This document shows positions 1 to 6,421 of a stretch of DNA of 64,000 nt, piece by piece. The DNA lies in contig NZ_JAMSHT010000001.1 of assembly GCF_023805295.1 (NCBI RefSeq), positions 1,116,001 to 1,180,000 on the forward strand, in the 5' to 3' direction. Source of the DNA: Sphingomicrobium sediminis (lineage in GTDB: Bacteria > Pseudomonadota > Alphaproteobacteria > Sphingomonadales > Sphingomonadaceae). A program made the translations under genes and the position numbers. How positions within the stretch are numbered: the first letter of the stretch is position 1; each line of letters begins with the position of its first letter. The notes beneath the pieces were generated by a model. That model saw only the letters and a program-made list of their open reading frames with translations. It did not search any database and had not been told where the DNA came from.

Positions 1-275
1 TGACGCTCTGGGGCCGCAAATATCGCGCCACCCCGCCCGACCCTGCCGAAATCGCCGTCGTCGGCCATGCCGATGCAGGCGACGGCATCGAAGCTCTGGT
101 CGTTACCGTCGACGGCAACGTCCACCGCCCTGACGGCTCGCACTATCACATCACCTGGTCGCTCGATCCCGCCAGCGGCAAGAAGCCAAAGGACAGCAAC
201 GTCCTCATCGCCGACCATGATTGGGAAGAGATCGATCCGATCCCCGTCACCGCCGTCCCGGCCTATATCGGATGA
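1..275 (+). CDS. C-terminal end of an unidentified protein (5' truncated by window edge)
   Basis: An open frame runs in from the window edge and ends at the TGA at 273-275, giving about 90 C-terminal residues. The tail contains the stretch HYHITWSL and ends AVPAYIG. I do not recognise the family. The HIT inside HYHITWSL resembles one HxT element of 2H (LigT-like) phosphoesterases, but the first half of the gene is outside the window, so this is only a guess. Its stop codon overlaps the ATG of the HAD phosphatase at 272 (ATGA), so the two genes are very likely translationally coupled and may act on the same nucleotide or RNA substrate. Confidence 0.6.
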   Translation, partial: TLWGRKYRATPPDPAEIAVVGHADAGDGIEALVVTVDGNVHRPDGSHYHITWSLDPASGKKPKDSNVLIADHDWEEIDPIPVTAVPAYIG

Positions 276-745
276 GTGTCCGCCTCTTTCTCGATTGCGA
301 CGGGGTCCTCGCCGATTTCGATGGCGGGGTGCGCAAGCTGACCGGCCTGTCGCCGGATGCGCTCGAGGCCGAGCGTGGCAAAGGTGGCTTCTGGAAAGCC
401 TTGGCGCGCGCCGACGCCTTTTATGCCGACCTCGATCCCCTGCCCGGCGCACTCGACATGGTCGAGGCGGTTCGGCACTTGGAGCCGACCATCCTCACCG
501 GGCTGCCGATGGGCAATTGGGCGCGGCGGCAGAAGCTCGCCTGGCGCGACCGGCACCTGCCGGGCATCCCGATGATCACCTGCATGGCACGCGACAAATG
601 GAAATATGCCGAGGCCGGCGACGTGCTCGTCGATGACCGCAAAACGGCTCGGGCGCCCTGGAAGGAGAAGGGCCGAGGCCGCTTCATCCTTCACAAGGCG
701 CCCGAAACGACGCTCCTTGAACTAGGCAAATATTTCGAGCTTTAG
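272..745 (+). CDS. HAD-superfamily 5'(3')-deoxyribonucleotidase-like phosphatase
   Basis: This is a 157-residue HAD phosphatase. Motif I is LFLDCDGVLADF near residues 4-15, with the nucleophile and acid Asp pair. Motif II is the Thr of ILTGLP near residue 75. A conserved Lys lies in ARDKWKYA, and the Mg-binding acidic motif is DVLVDDR near residue 118. The short cap and the DCDGVLADF signature fit the NT5C family of deoxyribonucleotidases, which dephosphorylate nucleoside monophosphates in the cytoplasm. The ATG at 272 is chosen because the protein then begins MSVRLFLDCDG, and it overlaps the upstream stop. The exact substrate cannot be read from the sequence. Confidence 0.8.
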   Translation: MSVRLFLDCDGVLADFDGGVRKLTGLSPDALEAERGKGGFWKALARADAFYADLDPLPGALDMVEAVRHLEPTILTGLPMGNWARRQKLAWRDRHLPGIPMITCMARDKWKYAEAGDVLVDDRKTARAPWKEKGRGRFILHKAPETTLLELGKYFEL

Positions 746-1296
746 GCGGCTTCCTCCGCGTCCACCTTCTCGACCCATTCGGGCCAGAATGCGGGCTCGC
801 GATTGGACCAGCCCGCGGCCGTTGCCGCGCTTTCGCTGATCGACTGGAGCAGCATGCGGCGGCGATCGGGGTGCAGGTGCGGGAGCGAGGCGGCGGCGCA
901 AAAGGCGGCCGGCAGCCAAGGACGCACGGCGGCACCGAGCAGCCGTTCGTAAAGGAAGCGATAGGCGTTGAAATTGTCGAGGCGGTCCTGCCCCAGGTCG
1001 AACGCCGACAGGGTGATGAGCATGCCGAGGAAAGGCTCGAGCATGTCGAGGCCGCTATCGTCGGGAATATCCATGCGCAGATGGTCGAGCTGCTGGTAGA
1101 AGCGATGCTGCGCTTCGATCGAAGCGGCTTCGACCTCGTCGCGTGCCCAGGTTGCGACCGGATCATTGCGTCCGAACGCATTGTCGAGGCTTCGACGAAT
1201 GTAACGCTGCGTCGCCTTCGGGAAGCTCGCAAATTCCTTCATTTCGGCGATGGTCACTTCGCCAGTCACGTTCCCCCCGGCCCGGTTGTTACTCAT
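742..1296 (-). CDS. Conserved hypothetical protein, 184 aa
   Basis: I do not recognise this family. The protein is soluble, mostly helical in appearance and rich in Trp, Leu and acidic residues, with no signal peptide or membrane segment. The start is the ATG at 1296, preceded by AGGAG about 10 bases upstream, rather than the in-frame ATG 21 bases further out. Its end overlaps the end of the convergent HAD gene by 4 bases. No neighbour on the same strand suggests a function. Confidence 0.6.
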   Translation of the reverse strand: MSNNRAGGNVTGEVTIAEMKEFASFPKATQRYIRRSLDNAFGRNDPVATWARDEVEAASIEAQHRFYQQLDHLRMDIPDDSGLDMLEPFLGMLITLSAFDLGQDRLDNFNAYRFLYERLLGAAVRPWLPAAFCAAASLPHLHPDRRRMLLQSISESAATAAGWSNREPAFWPEWVEKVDAEEAA

Positions 1297-1401
1297 TGTT
1301 CTTCTTGCTCCTTTCACCCCTTCATGAAGACGTTAGATGGCCACGCCTTTAAAAAGCATTAACCATCAACGACTCCCGCTCCCGACCCATAGTCATGCGG
1401 G

Positions 1402-1425
1402 AAATCCTTGTTCTCGCAAGGATTT
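1402..1425. repeat. Perfect 9-bp inverted repeat (hairpin)
   Basis: AAATCCTTG and CAAGGATTT flank a 6-base loop (TTCTCG). It lies between two minus-strand genes, about 100 bases upstream of the start at 1296, so it could be part of that gene's leader or promoter region. There is no U-rich tail in either direction, so it is not a standard terminator. Confidence 0.5.
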
Positions 1426-1485
1426 AGGGGCGCACGTCGCAAAGCAGTTCGCGACTGTGCGATATTTACCACGATATTGGAAAAG

Positions 1486-1503
1486 CGTTGCGGTTACGCA
1501 ACG
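1486..1503 (-). terminator. Candidate terminator of the 63-aa acidic ORF
   Basis: CGTTGCG and CGCAACG form a 7-bp stem with a 4-base loop. The hairpin begins about 10 bases after the stop codon at 1513 on the minus strand and is followed by CTTTTCC. Confidence 0.55.
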
Positions 1504-1512
1504 ACTTGCGCG

Positions 1513-1704
1513 TCAGTCCTTGGGCGCATCCGAATTGGGATGCGGCTCGTCATCATCGCTGCGCGTGGCCGATACCGGGTCCGATGCATCCATCGATTCA
1601 TCCAGCCCGACATCGACTTTCGTGTCGGCATCGTGCGGATTGCGCGCCAATTTCTCTTCCAGTTCGCGGCTGGGTTCGTCCTTGGTCGTGGATCGGTCGG
1701 TCAT
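1513..1704 (-). CDS. Small acidic hypothetical protein, 63 aa
   Basis: This is a 63-residue, highly charged, acidic and probably disordered protein that begins MTDRSTTKDEPSRE and contains runs of Asp and Glu. The ATG at 1704 has a near-ideal GGAGG about 6 bases upstream, which makes a real gene likely despite the lack of recognisable domains. A hairpin terminator candidate lies right behind it. It points away from the histidine-kinase gene that starts at 1835, so the two share a short divergent promoter region. Function unknown. Confidence 0.6.
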   Translation of the reverse strand: MTDRSTTKDEPSRELEEKLARNPHDADTKVDVGLDESMDASDPVSATRSDDDEPHPNSDAPKD

Positions 1705-1834
1705 GTAGCCTCCTTCTACCCCCACCAACGAACACCCCCGCGCCCGCGTTCCTTCGATCAACGGCGGATTTCCTTCGGCCAAGCGCCGCCACGCGCTGGC
1801 AGCGGCGCGATAATTGGCCTAGACAGGTCAGATT

Positions 1835-3043
1835 ATGCGGCACGTGACTTTGAAGGCCCCGGGGGGGCGCCCACTATTCGCCGATTGGAAATTCGCGGTC
1901 GGCTCGATCGCGATCTTCTGGTGCATCTATGTCGGCACCCTGCTCATCCGGGCAGCGTTGGGCGGCAGTTTCACCGGGCTTATCTCCAACCGGCTCCCGA
2001 CCATCTGCACCGGTATCGTCCTTACCGGCTGCATCTACCTTGCGATGCAAGCGGTCGACGACAATGCCCGCATCCGCGTCCGCGCCAGCATCGCCGCCAT
2101 CGCCAGCCTCGTCGCTGCGATCGGCCAGGCCCTGCTGATCATCGCTACCGCACCGCTGCGCCAGGAAACCGGCGAGGAATATCGCGTCGAGGCCCGCGAA
2201 GGCGCCGTCATCATCCAGCAGGGCAACGAAATCCGCATCCAGCGCCATTCGGGCGAACAGCCGATGATCTTCACGCTGCCCCGCATCGACGAGCTGGACG
2301 AGACCGACAAGTTGCGCGTCACCGCCGATGCCGCGGTCGTCTGGTTCTTCTTCTTCGCCGCCTGGAGCGCGGTCTATCTCGCCGGCATTTCGGCCAGTCA
2401 GATCCAGGACACGCGCCGCCGTCTTGCCGAGGCCGAAGCCGCCGCCACTGCCGCGCAGGTCCGGGCCTTGCGCTACCAGGTCAATCCGCACTTCCTGTTC
2501 AATACGCTGAACAGCCTGTCCTCGCTGGTCATGACCGGCCGCAACGAACAGGCCGAGCAGATGCTGCTCGCCCTCTCCACCTTCTTTCGTACCAGCCTGT
2601 CGCTCGACCCCAGCGAGAGCGTGACGCTGGCGCAGGAGATCGAACTGCAGTCGCTCTACCTGGAAATCGAGAAGCGCCGCTTCCCCGAGCGCCTCAAGGT
2701 CGAAATTGACGTGCCCGACGAGCTGTCCGAGATGCGCGTGCCCGCGCTCATCCTCCAGCCGATCGTGGAGAATGCCATCAAGCATGGCGTCAGCCGCACC
2801 CGCGAGCCGGTCAAGGTAACCATCAGCGCCAGCGAACGCCGCGACGGCCGCGCCACCTTGAGCGTCCACAATACGATCCCGCTCGCGCAGGAAGACCGCC
2901 CTGCCCCGGCAGGCACCGGCACCGGCATGACCAATGTCTGCGAACGCGTTGCCGCCCATTTCGGCAATCGCGCCGAATGTCGCTTCGGTGCCGTCGATGA
3001 CGGCTACCGCGTCGACATCATCATCCCCATTGAAAAAGCGTGA
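1835..3043 (+). CDS. LytS/YehU-type sensor histidine kinase (His_kinase family)
   Basis: This 402-residue membrane sensor kinase has about four hydrophobic segments (near residues 20-40, 55-72, 88-106 and 167-184) with a short extracytoplasmic loop between the last two. The phospho-acceptor motif RYQVNPHFLFNTLNSL has its His at residue 219, the signature of the His_kinase (PF06580) class. An ATP-binding domain follows, with the N box LQPIVENAIKHG (Asn 313) and the glycine-rich TGTGMTNVCERVA near 361-373. Its TGA overlaps the GTG/ATG start region of the LytTR response regulator, so the two form one operon and presumably a cognate pair. The stimulus is unknown. Confidence 0.9.
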   Translation: MRHVTLKAPGGRPLFADWKFAVGSIAIFWCIYVGTLLIRAALGGSFTGLISNRLPTICTGIVLTGCIYLAMQAVDDNARIRVRASIAAIASLVAAIGQALLIIATAPLRQETGEEYRVEAREGAVIIQQGNEIRIQRHSGEQPMIFTLPRIDELDETDKLRVTADAAVVWFFFFAAWSAVYLAGISASQIQDTRRRLAEAEAAATAAQVRALRYQVNPHFLFNTLNSLSSLVMTGRNEQAEQMLLALSTFFRTSLSLDPSESVTLAQEIELQSLYLEIEKRRFPERLKVEIDVPDELSEMRVPALILQPIVENAIKHGVSRTREPVKVTISASERRDGRATLSVHNTIPLAQEDRPAPAGTGTGMTNVCERVAAHFGNRAECRFGAVDDGYRVDIIIPIEKA

Positions 3044-3048
3044 GCTCC

Positions 3049-3795
3049 ATGGCCGATAACAAGCCCCTCAAGATCCTGATCGCCGACGACGAACCGCTCG
3101 CCGCCGAGCGTCTCGAAACCCTGCTCGGTCGCATGGAAAATGTCGAAGTTGCGGGCGTTGCCAGCGATGGCGACGAGGCCGTCGCGATGGCCGACAAGCT
3201 GAAGCCCGACCTCCTGCTGCTCGATATCTCGATGCCGGGCCAGGACGGGATCGAAGTCGCGCGCGCGCTGTCCGAGCAGGATGACGCGCCCGCCGTCATC
3301 TTCGTCACCGCCTTCGACCAGTTCGCGGTCGCCGCCTTCGAGGTCGCCGCGGTCGACTATTTGATGAAGCCGGTCGAAGGCAAACGCCTCGAAACCGCGA
3401 TCGAGCGCGCCCGCGACATGATCGGCAACGAAAGCGCGCCGACGGGCAAGAAGGAAAAGAGCGAATATCTGGAGGAGTTCTGGGCCTCCGACCTGTCTGG
3501 CCTGGTCCGCATTGCCGCGCGCGACATCGACCGCGTCTCGGCCGAGCGGGACTATATGCGCCTCCATGTCGGTCAGCGCAGCTGGCTCATCCACCACTCG
3601 ATGACTGCGCTGGAAAAGGGGCTCGACCCCGAAATGTTTGCGCGCTTGCATCGCAGCGCGATTGTTCGCAAGGACTTTATCGCCGGTTTCGCCCGCAATG
3701 CGTCGGGCCGCTGGGTCGCCCGCCTCCAGGACGATACCGAGCAGCCGGTCGGCCGCCTTTATTCCGAAAAAGTTCGAGAAATCTCCGGCCGCTAA
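3049..3795 (+). CDS. LytTR-family response regulator
   Basis: This 248-residue protein has an N-terminal receiver domain and a C-terminal LytTR DNA-binding domain. The receiver contains the acidic pair in LIADDEP, the phospho-acceptor Asp 59 in LLLLDISMPG, Thr 87 and Lys 107. The LytTR domain spans about residues 145-247, with the typical VSAERDYMRLHV and LHRSAIV segments. It should be phosphorylated by the kinase encoded directly upstream and bind promoter DNA. The ATG at 3049 is used; an in-frame GTG at 3040 overlaps the kinase stop and would add three residues. Neither start has a strong Shine-Dalgarno, which suggests coupling to the kinase. Confidence 0.9.
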   Translation: MADNKPLKILIADDEPLAAERLETLLGRMENVEVAGVASDGDEAVAMADKLKPDLLLLDISMPGQDGIEVARALSEQDDAPAVIFVTAFDQFAVAAFEVAAVDYLMKPVEGKRLETAIERARDMIGNESAPTGKKEKSEYLEEFWASDLSGLVRIAARDIDRVSAERDYMRLHVGQRSWLIHHSMTALEKGLDPEMFARLHRSAIVRKDFIAGFARNASGRWVARLQDDTEQPVGRLYSEKVREISGR

Positions 3796-3931
3796 TCCTC
3801 CCCCTTGGTTTGTAGAATTGCGTTCAAAATCGATGAGTATTGAAACCGTCACCGCCCCCCGGCGTTGTGACCGAAAGATTTCTGTGTCGACCAGCCGCGT
3901 TCATGGTGGTCGCGTGCCGAAAAGAGGGATC

Positions 3932-4417
3932 ATGTCTAACCGCCCGGATGACGGGAAAGTGCTGACGCGCATGCGTGCTGCGGTCGACCAGACCGAAGCG
4001 CGTATCCGTCATGTCGCGGGACAGATCGACAATCGCCAGCTCGAGCGCGTGCTGCTCGATTGCGCCACCAAGCGGAGCGCCCTTGGCGAACAGATTGACG
4101 AGGCGATCGCCGAGCATAACGGCGATGCGCTCGAGCAGGACAATTGGGAATGCTGTGCGATCACCGAATTCGATGCGTGCGAGGAAGCCAATCGGACGGG
4201 TGACTATTCGGGGCTATTGGAGCGCCTTGCCGATTGCGACCAGCAGGTCGAGACCATGCTGTCCGAGATGATGGAGCAGTCCGACCTCTCGGCCACCGTC
4301 CGGCTGGCCGTGCAGGAGGCGCTGCTGCTGCTCGAGGAAACGATCAAGCAGCTACGCCGCATCGTCGAGCGCTCCAAAGGTCATTCGGGCGAGGAAGTGC
4401 TCGCGATCAGGAAGTAG
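3932..4417 (+). CDS. Helical-bundle hypothetical protein (DUF2383/PA2169-like)
   Basis: This 161-residue protein is predicted to be almost entirely helical, with amphipathic segments in the style of a four-helix bundle. It resembles the DUF2383/PA2169 group by eye, but no diagnostic motif makes this secure. The ATG at 3932 has AGAGGG just upstream. The gene converges with, and overlaps by 37 bases, the TonB-like gene on the other strand, an unusually long tail-to-tail overlap. No function is assigned; proteins of this group are often linked to stress. Confidence 0.6.
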   Translation: MSNRPDDGKVLTRMRAAVDQTEARIRHVAGQIDNRQLERVLLDCATKRSALGEQIDEAIAEHNGDALEQDNWECCAITEFDACEEANRTGDYSGLLERLADCDQQVETMLSEMMEQSDLSATVRLAVQEALLLLEETIKQLRRIVERSKGHSGEEVLAIRK

Positions 4418-5373
4418 CGGAACTCGTAGCCGGCATCGGCTTTTGACAGGTCCAGCTCCTTGGCGAAGATGATCACATCGTCTTCCTCGCAGAGGCGCGA
4501 GCCCCATTGCTTCAGTCCGATGAGCGGCCGGTCACCACGTCGCCACGGGACGAAACAGCCTGCCACGCCATTTTCCATGAACCGGAAGACATGGTCATAC
4601 TGGTGCAGGCGCTCGCTTTCGGCATCCCACAGGATCGGCAATTCAACGCTGTCGACCTTCTGGCGGCCCATCGCCATGCGATACGGGCCGGTCCCGACGC
4701 GGCGTGAAAACTCTTCCATCCAGGCCCAGCGGGCCATCTGCTTCTCATCATTATTGCAGTCGCGCGGCTCCTCGCCGTCGCGCGTCACCGTGCAGGCGAG
4801 CCTGCTCTGCTCGGCGAGCCGATCGAAGACCATTTCATCGCCGTCCGAAAAGCCGGCTTCCGCCATGCGCTCGCGAAAGCGGCGATCGCTGCTCGATGGT
4901 CCTTCGCGATTGTATCCCTGCAGGCGCCAGGCGATGGCCGGGGCGTCCCACATTCCCTTGCCCACACCGCCGCCATAGATGGTCGCCGGCTCGAAGCGCA
5001 TGTTGCGCATCAGGATATCGCAGGTGGTCGCATCGAGGCTCGCCGACCCCGAACTGGCGCGCACCAGGCAGGCGATCGGCATGCCCTCCTCGTCGATGAA
5101 CAAATCGGTGTCGGTGCGCCCGACATCGTCATTGGCCGCGGCATCGCGCGGATAGCTGTCCGCGTCGAACAGGCGGATGGGGTCGCTGGTCGGCATTGGC
5201 GGCGTCGGCAGCGGGCGCTGCACCAGCACCGGCGGCGGCGGCGCCGACAAGCGTGGCGGCCGCGGCGGCTCGATGTCGCGCGTCGTAATCTGCGGCACCG
5301 GCTGCGGCGGCGCGGCTTCCTCTTCCGCCGGCGGATCAACCGCAAGCGAGGCGAACAGCGCCATAAGCATCAT
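4381..5373 (-). CDS. Secreted protein with proline-rich linker and TonB-C-like domain
   Basis: This 330-residue protein begins with a short hydrophobic stretch (MMLMALFASLAV) that could act as a signal or anchor. A Pro-rich segment at about residues 15-60 follows, then a globular region whose layout (DLFIDEEGMPIACLVRASSG ... CDILMRNMRFEPA) resembles the C-terminal domain of TonB and its relatives. A long unknown C-terminal part with several Cys follows. The ATG at 5373 has GGAG 7 bases upstream; no longer start is needed. With no exbBD nearby, a true energy-transducing role is doubtful. A periplasmic protein with a TonB-like fold is the safer reading. Confidence 0.6.
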   Translation of the reverse strand: MMLMALFASLAVDPPAEEEAAPPQPVPQITTRDIEPPRPPRLSAPPPPVLVQRPLPTPPMPTSDPIRLFDADSYPRDAAANDDVGRTDTDLFIDEEGMPIACLVRASSGSASLDATTCDILMRNMRFEPATIYGGGVGKGMWDAPAIAWRLQGYNREGPSSSDRRFRERMAEAGFSDGDEMVFDRLAEQSRLACTVTRDGEEPRDCNNDEKQMARWAWMEEFSRRVGTGPYRMAMGRQKVDSVELPILWDAESERLHQYDHVFRFMENGVAGCFVPWRRGDRPLIGLKQWGSRLCEEDDVIIFAKELDLSKADAGYEFRYFLIASTSSPE

Positions 5374-5649
5374 CGAATGTCTCCGGAGATCCTGCGAACG
5401 CCGTTCGCGTCCGGGTGAGAGTATGACGAATGGGACCGACATCGGCTTCGGGCCGGCAACCCAGGCAAGGCATCGAGAAGAAACGCAAACATACGACAAT
5501 TCCCGCAATCACATTCGCAACATGGCGCATCGTCCGCCGCTTTAACGCCATCCTAGGGCCGAAAATCTTGATTTCAATTGAACAGGTCTGCGTGTTGGCG
5601 CGTAACCACCCGCCAATTAGCTGCGCCTTCGCACACCCCAAAACGAAAT

Positions 5650-5677
5650 GGGGCCCAGCATTGCTGCTGGACCCCAC
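5650..5677 (-). terminator. Strong hairpin with minus-strand T-rich tail
   Basis: The arms TGGGGCCCAGCA and TGCTGGACCCCA form a 12-bp stem with one mismatch and a TTGC loop. On the minus strand it is followed by ATTTCGTTTT, the form of a Rho-independent terminator for something transcribed leftward out of the 5.7-6.2 kb region, where no protein gene is evident. Confidence 0.6.
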
Positions 5678-6236
5678 TAGCGCCGAGTTGGTTTGCCGGT
5701 CTTGGTTCGGTCTTCCACTTCCGCCCGAAGGCTTCCGTGGCTCCGTCGCCATCCTTGCGCGCCCACTCAGGCGTCGCTCGTCTCCTCCAGGCCTGCCAGC
5801 ATGACTGGCTACCTCTTGGTTTCCTCCGCTTCTCGCAACATGCAGTTTCCCGCATATCGCTTTCCACTTCGGCTCCCTCCAGATCCGACCCGTCAAGCGG
5901 ATCGCACCCTGGCGGCGCGTTTGCGGCCCTTCTTGGACCGGGACCTTCTCGCGCCCTTCGTTGCGGGGGCAAGCCTCGCAACGCGGCTGCGTTAGGACAC
6001 CCGGCTCTTCCGGCGCCTCTGACCGGCTGGTCTGCTCTGCGAGATGATCGGCTTCAACGCTCTCTCCGGTCCGAAGACCTTCGAGGGCTCCCTCGATCGT
6101 CGCATCGCATCGCCTGCCGGCGGAGATCGGTGCTTCGGTTCCCTTCCCCCGAGGGGGCCGGGTCGTTTGCCCCGATCACATTTTCAAGATGGTGTGTAAG
6201 TGGTTGGTTTTCAACCGCTTCAGAAGTGTTTTTGCC

Positions 6237-6245
6237 TGTGGATAA
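6237..6245 (-). promoter_or_regulatory. Perfect DnaA box
   Basis: TGTGGATAA on the plus strand is TTATCCACA on the minus strand, an exact match to the strong DnaA-binding box. It is the only one I noticed in this gap. It may mark DnaA control of uvrD or an origin-like element. Confidence 0.5.
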
Positions 6246-6322
6246 CGGGGATATCGTGCGTAAGTGGCGCTTTTTTGCGGGCACTACCCCAGAATTGCGG
6301 GCCAAGTACCCCCGGTCCAGCC

Positions 6323-6394
6323 GATTCGCAAGCCCGAATCGCATCCCGCCACCAATGATTCGCACCGAATCGCGTCGAATCGACGAATCGATTC
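6323..6394. promoter_or_regulatory. Cluster of seven GANTC (CcrM methylation) sites
   Basis: GANTC occurs at 6323, 6336, 6357, 6367, 6377, 6385 and 6390, seven times in 72 bp, with an eighth at 6455. In alphaproteobacteria CcrM methylates GANTC, and clustered sites in promoters and origins link transcription or replication to the cell cycle. The cluster sits directly upstream of uvrD. Confidence 0.6.
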
Positions 6395-6421
6395 GGATGG
6401 GCGCTCGTCCGGGTTGCCCAA

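Larger units (their letters stand above)
5374..6421. other. 1-kb region without a convincing gene; DnaA box, GANTC cluster, hairpin
   Basis: No frame on either strand here shows a credible protein: open frames on the two strands overlap and none has a good start with a ribosome-binding site. Between about 5680 and 6180 the plus strand is strongly pyrimidine-rich. It holds a terminator-like hairpin (5650-5677, tail on the minus strand), a perfect DnaA box (6237-6245), two near-identical 11-base repeats T-G-Y-G-TAAGTGG (6193-6203 and 6257-6267, 64 bp apart) and seven GANTC sites at 6323-6394. It could carry the uvrD promoter, an unrecognised RNA transcribed leftward, or an origin-like regulatory region. 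Confidence 0.55.

Noticed and set aside
5336-5981. Two overlapping minus-strand frames of 135-186 codons
   Set aside because: They overlap each other in different frames, lack ribosome sites and show no protein-like pattern. Treated as part of the unexplained region.
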